Positions 21,654 to 29,367 of a DNA stretch of 64,000 nt are shown one piece after another (within the stretch, counting starts at the first letter, position 1; each line of letters opens with the position of its first letter). The notes under the pieces are model-generated. The model saw only the letters and a program-made list of their open reading frames with translations, had not been told where the DNA came from and searched no databases. A program made the translations under genes and the position numbers. This stretch comes from Yoonia sp. F2084L (GTDB taxonomy: Bacteria; Pseudomonadota; Alphaproteobacteria; Rhodobacterales; Rhodobacteraceae), in contig NZ_JALKAH010000005.1 of the NCBI RefSeq assembly GCF_023015625.1, positions 124,001-188,000 of the forward strand. The letters are read 5' to 3'.

Positions 21654-22553
21654 ATGCGGCTTGAGTGGATTGATGATATCTTGGCGGTACTTGATTGCGG
21701 GTCACTTGCGCAGGCAGCTGAAAAGCGTGCACTAACCCAATCCGCATTCACGCGGCGGGTCCGCACCATCGAAGACAGTATTGGAACCACGCTCTTTGAT
21801 CGTCGCCGCAAACCTGTGTCACTGATGCCCGGTGTCCAGGCATTGGAGCCAGAGCTACGTGAACTTAGCACGCGGCTGCACAAACTGCGCCAAACCCTGA
21901 AAACCACAAGCAAGGGGTTGGGCAAGTCACTTGCGTTCGTGTGCCAGCATGCTCTGACCACGACCATCTCGCCCCAAGTCGTGCGTGCAGCGGCACACGA
22001 TGGCGAGACAACTGTGCGCGTCCGCTCAGGCAATCAGGACGAATGCTTGATGTTGCTGCTCTCCAAAGAGGTCGATCTTGCGGTGATGTATGCGCTTCCA
22101 AATGGCGCGACGCTGAAAAAGAGCACTGCGTTTGAAACCCTGAGCCTTGGTGAGGATATCTTTGTCCCGGTTTGCGCACCAAGCCTGCGCGTGCAGGCCT
22201 GTCGCGAAAACATACCTATCATTGCCTACCCATCAGACGTTTTTCTGGGGCAGGTTTTTACACGCATGGTCAGCCCCCGATTGCCGCATGGTGTCACGAT
22301 TGTCCCCATCGCCGAAACGGCACTGACGTTCGCCATGTTGCAGTTGGCCCTCAGCGAGATCGGGATTGCATGGCTGCCGTCCTCGCTGATCGCCAAGCCC
22401 CTTGCGCAGGGCGAACTCATACGCGTTGATGATACCTTGCCTGCGCAAACCCTTGACATCAACCTGGTCCGCCTGCGCGGCGGCGAGACTGCGCAAAGTG
22501 ACGCGATCTGGCGTCACCTTGCCGAGAATTTGCAAGTGGTCCCGACGCTTTAG
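21654..22553 (+). CDS. LysR-family regulator, HypT-like subfamily (divergent from cuyA-like gene)
   Basis: This 299-residue LTTR has the DNA-binding segment QAAEKRALTQSAFTRRVRTIEDSIGTTLFDRR. The TQSAF(T/S)RRV signature places it near HypT/YjiE-like LysR proteins and close to the second regulator at 27111-28001. AGGATAAG precedes the ATG at 21654. The gene is divergent from the PLP lyase and convergent with the ABC permease gene. Control of cysteate or betaine catabolic genes is inferred from position. Confidence 0.9.
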   Translation: MRLEWIDDILAVLDCGSLAQAAEKRALTQSAFTRRVRTIEDSIGTTLFDRRRKPVSLMPGVQALEPELRELSTRLHKLRQTLKTTSKGLGKSLAFVCQHALTTTISPQVVRAAAHDGETTVRVRSGNQDECLMLLLSKEVDLAVMYALPNGATLKKSTAFETLSLGEDIFVPVCAPSLRVQACRENIPIIAYPSDVFLGQVFTRMVSPRLPHGVTIVPIAETALTFAMLQLALSEIGIAWLPSSLIAKPLAQGELIRVDDTLPAQTLDINLVRLRGGETAQSDAIWRHLAENLQVVPTL

Positions 22554-22564
22554 AACACCGCGAT

Positions 22565-24052
22565 CTACTCTCGTTTACCTTGGACGATACGGTCCAAAAT
22601 CATCGCGCAAAACAGGATCGCAAAGCCTGCCAGGATACCTTGCCCGACAGAGGCATATTGCAAGGCTTCCAGAACGTCTTCGCCCAGTCCCTTTGCGCCG
22701 ATCAGGGATGCCACAACAACCATTGCAAGGCTCAGCATGATAGTTTGGTTTACACCCGCCAAAATGGATGGCGCAGCGAGGGGCAAATCAACCTTCGTCA
22801 ACAAGAACCACTTGGATGCGCCATATGCGATGGCGGCTTCACGGATGGTGTCAGGCACACCACGCAAACCAAGAACCGTAAGGCGCACCACGGGTGTGCC
22901 GCCAAAGATCATCGTGGTGACGACCGCCGCGGGTTTACCGGTGCCGAAAAACGCGATGACAGGGATCATGAAAACAAAGGCAGGCATGGTTTGCATAAAG
23001 TCCATCACAGGGCGCACGACCGCGTAAAATCGCGGACGACGCGCGCAGAATAGACCCACAGGAATACCAATCGCGATTGAGATACAGGCGGCTGTTCCCA
23101 AAAGTGCCAATGTGGTCATGGCTTTTTCCCAAAACCCCAAAAAGCCCATGTAGGCAAGGAATGCGACCGCAAATATCGCAGCGCGGCTGCCTGCTGAGAG
23201 CCATGTCAGCAAGGCGATGAAGCTGCCGATCACGGGCCACGGCGTGTCCACAAACAAGACCTCTAACGCGTCAAGAACGGTGCGAATGCCAAGCGTGATC
23301 AGCCGGAAGAACCACTCACCTGAATCGATGATGGCTGCGAAAAATGCTTCGACCCGGTCGATGGCACCAAGGCGAATTTCGGGTCGTGTGGGGAAATCCG
23401 TGAGCCAGTAGACCGCACCGGGAAAAGCATAATGTATCACGCAGGTGGCAATAACGAGCACGGGAAAGATCACGGCCACACCGGTGCGAAACGGGTTCAT
23501 GCCAGAGCTGACCGACGCATCCGACAACCACTCTGAATAACGCTTTTCCAATGCTGTGTTGGCTATGATGCCGGCGCAAATCTTGATTACGATCAGCGCG
23601 ACAAACCCGAAAAGGGCCACCCAGATCGCGCCGGATTCAAGTTCAGCGATCTCGACACGCACGTCAGAGATGGCGGTCTCAAGCGAGGTAATCGTGCGTT
23701 CAAACACTTCAACATTATCAGCGTCGTTTGCAATCGCGGCCTCTAGCTGTTCACGCCGCAAGGCCAACGTGCCTTCAATCTGCGCGATCTTGTCGCGTGC
23801 GGTGGCTCCAAGGTCTCCGAACAGTCCGCGCCCTAGCTGGATATAGGCAAAGGCTTCAAGGATCACAAAGGTCAGTGCCCAGTTCCAGATGCCCCGCATC
23901 CCGAACCAAATTGGTCCCAGCAGGGCGGCGACCCAATTGAAAGTCCAGGTGAATTTTGCGCTCGCCCCGATCTTTTGGAACTGATCATTGTAATACGCGC
24001 TGCTCGTGGTCACAAAATCTGTGAGGAGCTCATCTTTGGTCTTATCTGTCAT
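22565..24052 (-). CDS. ProW-type ABC permease with an N-terminal DUF2628-like and coiled-coil extension
   Basis: This 495-residue permease is about 200 residues longer than a plain ProW. Residues 30-75 (FTWTFNWVAALLGPIWFGMRG) look like a DUF2628-type membrane region. Residues 88-140 form a heptad-rich coiled coil (IAQIEGTLALRREQLEAAI), followed by two more membrane segments (about 143-165 and 191-212). The canonical permease occupies about 270-490, with the EAA loop REAAIAYGASKWFLLTKVDLPLAAPSI contacting the ATPase. It lies 3 bp after the ATPase gene. It probably imports a quaternary amine or similar zwitterion. Confidence 0.9.
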   Translation of the reverse strand: MTDKTKDELLTDFVTTSSAYYNDQFQKIGASAKFTWTFNWVAALLGPIWFGMRGIWNWALTFVILEAFAYIQLGRGLFGDLGATARDKIAQIEGTLALRREQLEAAIANDADNVEVFERTITSLETAISDVRVEIAELESGAIWVALFGFVALIVIKICAGIIANTALEKRYSEWLSDASVSSGMNPFRTGVAVIFPVLVIATCVIHYAFPGAVYWLTDFPTRPEIRLGAIDRVEAFFAAIIDSGEWFFRLITLGIRTVLDALEVLFVDTPWPVIGSFIALLTWLSAGSRAAIFAVAFLAYMGFLGFWEKAMTTLALLGTAACISIAIGIPVGLFCARRPRFYAVVRPVMDFMQTMPAFVFMIPVIAFFGTGKPAAVVTTMIFGGTPVVRLTVLGLRGVPDTIREAAIAYGASKWFLLTKVDLPLAAPSILAGVNQTIMLSLAMVVVASLIGAKGLGEDVLEALQYASVGQGILAGFAILFCAMILDRIVQGKRE

Positions 24053-24055
24053 GAC

Positions 24056-25114
24056 TCAAGAGGTCTCCGTTCCTTCGATCACCGTGCGCAGCAGGTCGGG
24101 TCGGGTGATGACCCCGATGCGCTGTCCGGTGGCGTTGATAATTGCGGCGGGTTGATCAGACGTGATCGCCGCCCCGATAAGATCACCCAAGTGAGCGTCT
24201 TGTGGAAACTCTTGTGCTGTCGCAGCAAGGGTCCCATTTGCGCTTTCGAATGCGGCCAAGGGCTGCATGACTGCATGGGCCCGCACAACTTTCAGGCGCG
24301 AAATACCGGCAACAAAATCCGAGACGTAATCATCCACCGGGTTCATCACGATATCTTCGGGCGTGCCTGTCTGGATCACCATACCGTCGCGCATGATCGC
24401 AATGCGATCCCCGATGCGTACGGCCTCATCCAGATCATGGGTGATGAAGACGGTCGTTTTGTTCATGTTCGCGGCCAGCCCCATAAACTCGCCCTGCAAC
24501 TGGCGGCGGATCAGCGGATCAAGCGCCGAAAATGGCTCGTCCATCAGCAGGATTTCAGGATCAGCGGCCAAGGCACGGGCAAGGCCAACCCGCTGCTGCA
24601 TACCGCCGGAAAGCTCATGCGCAAACTTGTTACCCCAGCCTGTCAAATCGACCATTTCGATGGTGCGTTCGGCCACTTCCATACGTTGGTTTTTCGAAAT
24701 ACCGCGAATTTCAAGCGGCAGCGCGACGTTATCCAGCACGGATCTGTGGGGCATCAACGCGAAGTTCTGGAACACCATTGCAATGTGTTCATTGCGGTAG
24801 CGGCGCAGGTCATCGGGCTGCATTGCCATGATGTCATTGCCGTTCACCGTGATGGTGCCCGATGTGGGCTCTAGCAATCGGTTGATATGGCGCACGAGCG
24901 TTGATTTGCCGGACCCTGACAGACCCATGACGCAAAAAATCTCGCCGGGTTTGATGTTCATGGTCGCGTCGGCCACGCCGACCACGCAATTGTATTTTTC
25001 AAGCACCTGTTTCTTGGTGATGCCGTTCGCTTTCACATCGGCCATTGCTTCGGGTGCGCGGTGACCAAAGATCTTCCAAACATTCGACAGTTCGATGGCG
25101 TAGTCTTCTGACAT
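24056..25114 (-). CDS. ProV-type ABC transporter ATPase with C-terminal CBS-like region
   Basis: This 352-residue ATPase drives the betaine-type importer. It has Walker A GLSGSGKST (about 64-72), signature LSGGMQQRVGLARAL, Walker B ILLMDEPFSALD and the switch His in FITHDLDEAV. After residue about 290 a short CBS-like segment follows (DAHLGDLIGAAITSDQPAAIINATGQRIGVITRPDLLRTV). In OpuA/ProV proteins this region senses ionic strength or nucleotides. The ATG at 25112-25114 is preceded by GGGGACC; in-frame upstream starts overlap the binding-protein gene and are rejected. It sits between the binding protein and permease genes. Confidence 0.92.
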   Translation of the reverse strand: MSEDYAIELSNVWKIFGHRAPEAMADVKANGITKKQVLEKYNCVVGVADATMNIKPGEIFCVMGLSGSGKSTLVRHINRLLEPTSGTITVNGNDIMAMQPDDLRRYRNEHIAMVFQNFALMPHRSVLDNVALPLEIRGISKNQRMEVAERTIEMVDLTGWGNKFAHELSGGMQQRVGLARALAADPEILLMDEPFSALDPLIRRQLQGEFMGLAANMNKTTVFITHDLDEAVRIGDRIAIMRDGMVIQTGTPEDIVMNPVDDYVSDFVAGISRLKVVRAHAVMQPLAAFESANGTLAATAQEFPQDAHLGDLIGAAITSDQPAAIINATGQRIGVITRPDLLRTVIEGTETS

Positions 25115-25178
25115 GTTCAGGTCCCCAAGGTCGGTGGCGGCACCACGCAGATGCGCGGTGCCTATCATTATTTTCGGA

Positions 25179-26129
25179 TTAAAGTCCGAGCCAGCTGTCG
25201 ACGCGGTCTGAATTGGCCGCAACCCATTCGCGCGCAACATCCGCCGGGTCTTTGCCGCCCTCGATCTGGAAGGCAAAGTCAGACACAGTTTCACCGTCCA
25301 AAGCGATGTTCGCCAAAAGATCGGCAATCGCAGGCGAGCGTTCGGACAACGTGCCGGAATATGCAATCTGCACTTCCTTCAAAGCGTCTTCTGTCATGAC
25401 AGTCGAGTTTTCGAACCAATCCGGATCATCGGACGGCTGAATTGCGATATACTTGGCTGGGTCAAACGGTGGCTCTGACAGACGCACGATGTCATGCTGG
25501 AACCAGATTGCATGTGGCGAATAGCAGTAAAATGCATAGCCTATGTCCTTGCGGATGCTGTCGCCTACGGTGGCGGTCATAACGGCTTGATCGGCGCGGA
25601 TAGGTTCCATAAACGGCATCAGGCCGTAATCACGGACCTTCACTTCGTTTACATTGGCCGAGGCCCAACCGGGTGCGCCGATCCAGATTTCGCCAAGGCC
25701 GTCGCCATCGCTGTCCATCAGTGCCGCAATTTCAGGACGCGCCAGATCGAAGATGGATGTGACGTTATTCGCCTCAGAGAACTGGCGGCTGACACAAAAG
25801 CTTTGCTTACCTTCATAGGAATTGTCCGACAGGATAACCGTGCCCTCTTCTTCCACATATTGATCGGTAAAGCTTTGTTGGTTTGGCAGCCAAACGTCTG
25901 GATGTACGTCGATGTCGCCACGCCCTTGGCCCATGGCCTGAAAGATGCTGGCATTGTTGCCCGGCACCAGTTCTGCTTCGCCGCCCATACGGGTTTCGAC
26001 GATTTCAGCGATCAGATGTGCGATGGCCTGTGCACCGGTCCATGCCGGTGCGCCGATTTTGACTTCTTCTGCGGCTGATGCAGTTGCCATACTGGCCAAA
26101 AGGGCTGTTGAAAGTAGTAACTTTTTCAT
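25179..26129 (-). CDS. Periplasmic substrate-binding protein, ProX/TmoX type
   Basis: This 316-residue OpuAC-domain protein has signal peptide MKKLLLSTALLASMATASAAEE; the longer in-frame extension to 26300 is rejected. Segments HPDVWLPNQ, DSDGDGLGEIWIGAPGWASANVNEVKVRDYG, YCYSPHAIW and QPSDDPDWF resemble the roseobacter trimethylamine-N-oxide binder TmoX and glycine-betaine binders, including Trp residues of the expected aromatic box. Substrate could be TMAO, a betaine or another methylated zwitterion. It follows an alpha/beta hydrolase gene by 50 bp and precedes the ATPase gene by 64 bp, forming a four-gene operon. Confidence 0.9.
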   Translation of the reverse strand: MKKLLLSTALLASMATASAAEEVKIGAPAWTGAQAIAHLIAEIVETRMGGEAELVPGNNASIFQAMGQGRGDIDVHPDVWLPNQQSFTDQYVEEEGTVILSDNSYEGKQSFCVSRQFSEANNVTSIFDLARPEIAALMDSDGDGLGEIWIGAPGWASANVNEVKVRDYGLMPFMEPIRADQAVMTATVGDSIRKDIGYAFYCYSPHAIWFQHDIVRLSEPPFDPAKYIAIQPSDDPDWFENSTVMTEDALKEVQIAYSGTLSERSPAIADLLANIALDGETVSDFAFQIEGGKDPADVAREWVAANSDRVDSWLGL

Positions 26130-26179
26130 TGGTCTCTCCACTGTTGCTTTAGGCGCCGCCGGCTGGCGCGGTCTGTTTT

Positions 26180-26953
26180 TCAGACGGTTTCCGGCAGAAA
26201 TTTCCCCACGATTGCGTTGAAAATTTCCGGTTGTTCCATGTGCGCGTTGTGTCCGCAGCCCGGCAAAACCGCCAAACTGCTGTCCTTGATCCCGCGCCAC
26301 AGAGCTTCTGGCTGCGACCAGCCATAAGATCGGTCACGATCCCCCCAAATGACGAGGGTCGGATTAGTGATGTTTTCAAGTGCGGCACGCCCGTCCCACG
26401 TTTCCATGGCCGACAGGCCCGAAAGCGCCGTCGTAAGGCTTACATTTTCGCTCAGGGCGACGCAGGTGTTGTAACCTGCGGCCTGTTCGCCTTCGTCAAA
26501 CCACGTTGCTGCAATCCTGCGCGCTGTGGCTATGGTGCCATCATCGCGGGTACGGGCACGGGACGTTTCTATGGTTTCAAAACGGTCAGGCATGACGCCG
26601 CGTGGGCCGGTACCGTAACACACGAGCCTGTCAATGCGGTTGGGCGCCATGGCCGCCATCTGCTGAGCGATCATGCCCCCCATTGAATGCCCTATCAGAT
26701 GAAATCTATCGACGCGTAGATCGTCTAGGAAATCCAAAACCTGACGCGCGTAGCCTTCGATGCTATCCAAAGGTGATTGATCAGCATTGCCGCCGTATCC
26801 AGAAAGTTCAGGTACGATGACATCAAAATTCTTGCTTAGCGCCGCCACTTGCTGTTCCCAAAGTGCTGCCCCACCAAGATAGCCGTGCAAAAGGACCAAC
26901 GGAAATCCTTTGCCTTCGCGCAAATAAGTTGGCCCAGCCTCGGCAAGTTGCAT
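26180..26953 (-). CDS. Alpha/beta hydrolase heading a betaine-type ABC transporter operon
   Basis: This 257-residue hydrolase has a complete catalytic set: nucleophile elbow GHSMGG (Ser), acid in VIWGDRDRSYGW (Asp) and base in LPGCGHNAHMEQP (His). The oxyanion HG segment is LLHGYLGG. GGAG lies nine bases before the ATG at 26951-26953, preferred over the in-frame start at 26983. Being first in the operon with a quaternary-amine importer, it may cleave an ester or similar derivative of the imported compound. No signal peptide is seen, so it should act in the cytoplasm. The exact substrate is unknown. Confidence 0.88.
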   Translation of the reverse strand: MQLAEAGPTYLREGKGFPLVLLHGYLGGAALWEQQVAALSKNFDVIVPELSGYGGNADQSPLDSIEGYARQVLDFLDDLRVDRFHLIGHSMGGMIAQQMAAMAPNRIDRLVCYGTGPRGVMPDRFETIETSRARTRDDGTIATARRIAATWFDEGEQAAGYNTCVALSENVSLTTALSGLSAMETWDGRAALENITNPTLVIWGDRDRSYGWSQPEALWRGIKDSSLAVLPGCGHNAHMEQPEIFNAIVGKFLPETV

Positions 26954-27110
26954 TTTAGGCGTCTCCAGTAGAATCCAGACCACATGCCGGACTTACCTTT
27001 TGAGCCTAGACGCGAAGAGCTTTGCCGCGCCAATTCATTTATTTCATCACGTTATTCCAAATTTGCATAACTTGAATTTGTTTCGTAGATTTCGATGGAA
27101 AGGCGATAAA

Positions 27111-28001
27111 ATGGATCTGAACTGGCTAAGAGATTTTATCTGCCTTGAGCGCACGCTTAGCTTTACGCGGGCCGCAGAAGAACGCAACATTACGCAGTCT
27201 GCGTTCAGTCGTCGTGTAAAATCGCTCGAAAACTGGATGGGAATTGCTCTCATTGACCGGGCAACCTACCCGGTTCAATTGTCACCGGCCGGAAAGCAGT
27301 TTTTGCCGGTGGCAAAGGCGATCATTGCTGATTTGATTGATGCACGCCAAGCCATCAGAGAGCAAGATCAAGGCGATAAGTCTTTCCAACGCTTTGCTGT
27401 TCTGCACACGATTTCAGTAAACTATCTGACCGTGCGACTTGAAGAACTGGAAGCCGAAATTGACGACCTAAAGGCGCGGGTCATTTCTGACAGCCTCAGC
27501 ACGTGTTGCCAGCTATTGGCGGAAGGCGGGTGCGATTTTCTGATTTGCTATCGCCATCCCGACGTACCTTTGATCCTGGACGAGGATCAGTTTTCACGAA
27601 TTGACCTTGGTTTTGAGAAATTAGTACCCTTTGCGCTTAAGAAAGCTGTTGCTTCAAACGGTTGGGTTTTGCCGGGGACAGCACATGCGCCCGTGCCATA
27701 TCTTGCCTATGAACGGTCTTCATTTTTGGGCACAGTTGTCGACCAAACAATTAGTAAGCAGCTGCTTCATCTAAACGTGCGCTACGTTGATGGGCTTGTC
27801 GAAGCCATTAAAAGACGAGTCCTTAACGGAAGCGGGATCGGCTGGCTTCCATATTCCGCCATCCATACCGAATTGGCGGCTGGAACTCTTCAACAAATGG
27901 GACCGCGAGAACTCGAAGCACAGATGACGCTCTCGGTGTTCTGTTCTCCTGAGCGGCTCGATGAAAAAGGGCTCGAAGTCTGGAAAAGGTTTGGTGGTTG
28001 A
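27111..28001 (+). CDS. LysR-family regulator, HypT-like subfamily (divergent from hydrolase-ABC operon)
   Basis: This 296-residue LTTR starts MDLNWLRDFICLERTLSFTRAAEERNITQSAFSRRVKSLENWMGIALIDR. It shares the TQSAFxRRV recognition-helix signature with the regulator at 21654. GGAAAGG precedes the ATG at 27111; the earlier in-frame start at 27000 lacks support. The 157-bp gap to the divergent hydrolase gene should hold the shared operator. Its inferred job is substrate-dependent control of the hydrolase-ABC operon. It is convergent with rplL. Confidence 0.9.
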   Translation: MDLNWLRDFICLERTLSFTRAAEERNITQSAFSRRVKSLENWMGIALIDRATYPVQLSPAGKQFLPVAKAIIADLIDARQAIREQDQGDKSFQRFAVLHTISVNYLTVRLEELEAEIDDLKARVISDSLSTCCQLLAEGGCDFLICYRHPDVPLILDEDQFSRIDLGFEKLVPFALKKAVASNGWVLPGTAHAPVPYLAYERSSFLGTVVDQTISKQLLHLNVRYVDGLVEAIKRRVLNGSGIGWLPYSAIHTELAAGTLQQMGPRELEAQMTLSVFCSPERLDEKGLEVWKRFGG

Positions 28002-28026
28002 CCTTGACGGTCTTCTCAAACGGCAC

Positions 28027-28055
28027 AAAAAAACCGGGCTGCGTGATGCGACCCG
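28027..28055 (-). terminator. Intrinsic terminator of rplJL
   Basis: On the minus strand, 25 bp beyond the rplL stop, an imperfect GC stem (CGGGTCGC with GCAGCCCG) is followed by seven T residues. It explains how rplJL transcription ends before the accessory region rather than running on to rpoB, as it does in many bacteria. Confidence 0.7.
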
Positions 28056-28080
28056 ATTCCTTTGATCAAATCGAAGTGGC

Positions 28081-28452
28081 TTAGGCCAGTTCGACCTCTG
28101 CGCCAGCTGCTTCCAGCTTGGCTTTGACTTCTTCGGCTTCGTCCTTGGACGCGCCTTCTTTGATTTTGCCGCCAGCTTCGACGAGGTCTTTTGCTTCTTT
28201 CAGGCCAAGACCTGTGATCGCGCGGACTTCTTTGATGACGTTGATTTTGGATGCGCCAGCATTCTTGAGAACGACGTCGAATTCTGTCTTCTCAGCAGCA
28301 GCTTCGCCGGGAGCGTCAGATGTCGCCATCATGACTGCGCCGCCAGCTGCGGGCTCAATGCCATACTCGTCCTTGAGGATGGTTTTCAGTTCTTGTGCTT
28401 CGAGAAGGGTCAGACCAACGATCTCTTCAGCAAGTTTTTTCAGATCAGCCAT
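28081..28452 (-). CDS. rplL: 50S ribosomal protein L7/L12
   Basis: This is the stalk protein that recruits translation GTPases, 123 residues. The N-terminal dimerisation domain ([23 protein letters not shown]) is followed by an Ala/Gly hinge and the C-terminal domain [39 protein letters not shown]. It lies 68 bp after rplJ. Unlike the usual rplJL-rpoBC transcription unit, it is followed by a terminator and an 11-kb accessory segment. Confidence 0.98.
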   Translation of the reverse strand: MADLKKLAEEIVGLTLLEAQELKTILKDEYGIEPAAGGAVMMATSDAPGEAAAEKTEFDVVLKNAGASKINVIKEVRAITGLGLKEAKDLVEAGGKIKEGASKDEAEEVKAKLEAAGAEVELA

Positions 28453-28520
28453 TTTATGCTTTCCGTTTCAGTTATGTGTGTTCCAACGTGAGGGTGAACC
28501 CCCAAGTCAATTCAGATGCT

Positions 28521-29033
28521 TTATGCAGCTTTCTCTTCGATGGTTGAGAGAATGCTTGCGATGTTCGAAGCAGGCGCGCCAATGGCCCCGGCGATGTTGC
28601 TTGCAGGTGCCCCGATGCAGCCCACGATAGAAGCAATAAGCTCCTCGCGTGATGGCATCCCGGCAACGGCTTTCACACCAGCGACGTCCAGTGCTGTCTC
28701 GCCCATGGCACCGCCAAGAATGACAAGTTTGTCATTCTCTTTGGCATACTTGTCGACAACCTTCGCCGCAGCGACAGGGTCTTCCGAGTAAGCGAGTACA
28801 GTCATGCCTTCGAGGTAGTCAGCGATGCTTGCGCATGGCTTGCCCTCAAGGGCGATTTTGGCGAGCTTGTTCTTGGCAACGCGTACGGAACCGCCCGCTT
28901 CACGCATGTGCGCGCGCAGGTCCTGCATTTCAGCAACTGTCATGCCTTCGTAGTGGGCAACCACTACGACGCCAGAGCTTTCAAAGATCTGGCCGAGATC
29001 GTCGACCAGCTGTTCTTTTTGTGCTCTATCCAC
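28521..29033 (-). CDS. rplJ: 50S ribosomal protein L10
   Basis: This is the stalk base protein that carries L7/L12 dimers, 170 residues. The GTG at 29031-29033 is chosen because GGAG lies seven bases upstream and the product begins with the family sequence (M/V)[33 protein letters not shown] longer frame to 29087 exists but adds non-family residues. The C-terminus shows a tandem GAPASNIA repeat before the helix that binds L7/L12. A leader with hairpins lies upstream and may be the L10 autoregulatory site. Confidence 0.96.
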   Translation of the reverse strand: MDRAQKEQLVDDLGQIFESSGVVVVAHYEGMTVAEMQDLRAHMREAGGSVRVAKNKLAKIALEGKPCASIADYLEGMTVLAYSEDPVAAAKVVDKYAKENDKLVILGGAMGETALDVAGVKAVAGMPSREELIASIVGCIGAPASNIAGAIGAPASNIASILSTIEEKAA

Positions 29034-29367
29034 AGTTTTACTCCAAGTTTGGGAATTGCTTCCCGGCTCAATTTTGCCCCCACGCAAGCGCGGTGACAGT
29101 CGATGTCCACATGTACGGGGGTTGAGCCAGCTTGGGCTGAGGCATGGCCTCAGGTAAATCCGGTCTATCCCGTCTCAGGCAGGAATTAGCGATGCTCTGC
29201 ACCAACCCACCGTCTCGGACGAATAAAGCCCGTTCGAATCAATCGTTCGGACCTGCGCAATCCCTAGTCATCATTCACCCAAATGCCAAGTCTTATCCTG
29301 CAGCACCGCCCAACAGAATTGGCACACGCTAACCACTTGTTCAGCGCCTTTGACTAAGCTCGCTGCG
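29034..29367 (-). promoter_or_regulatory. rplJL leader and promoter region
   Basis: No gene is seen in these 334 bp. On the minus strand TTGGCA (29284-29289) and TAGGGA (29261-29266) are 17 bp apart and are a possible rplJL promoter. The downstream leader carries a perfect 7-bp hairpin with an ATG loop at 29137-29153, next to a second short stem (AGCC...GGCT). L10 leaders in other bacteria bind the L10-L7/L12 complex for autoregulation; whether this one does is inference. The plus-strand promoter for the PAS-GGDEF-EAL gene must also lie here. Confidence 0.4.
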
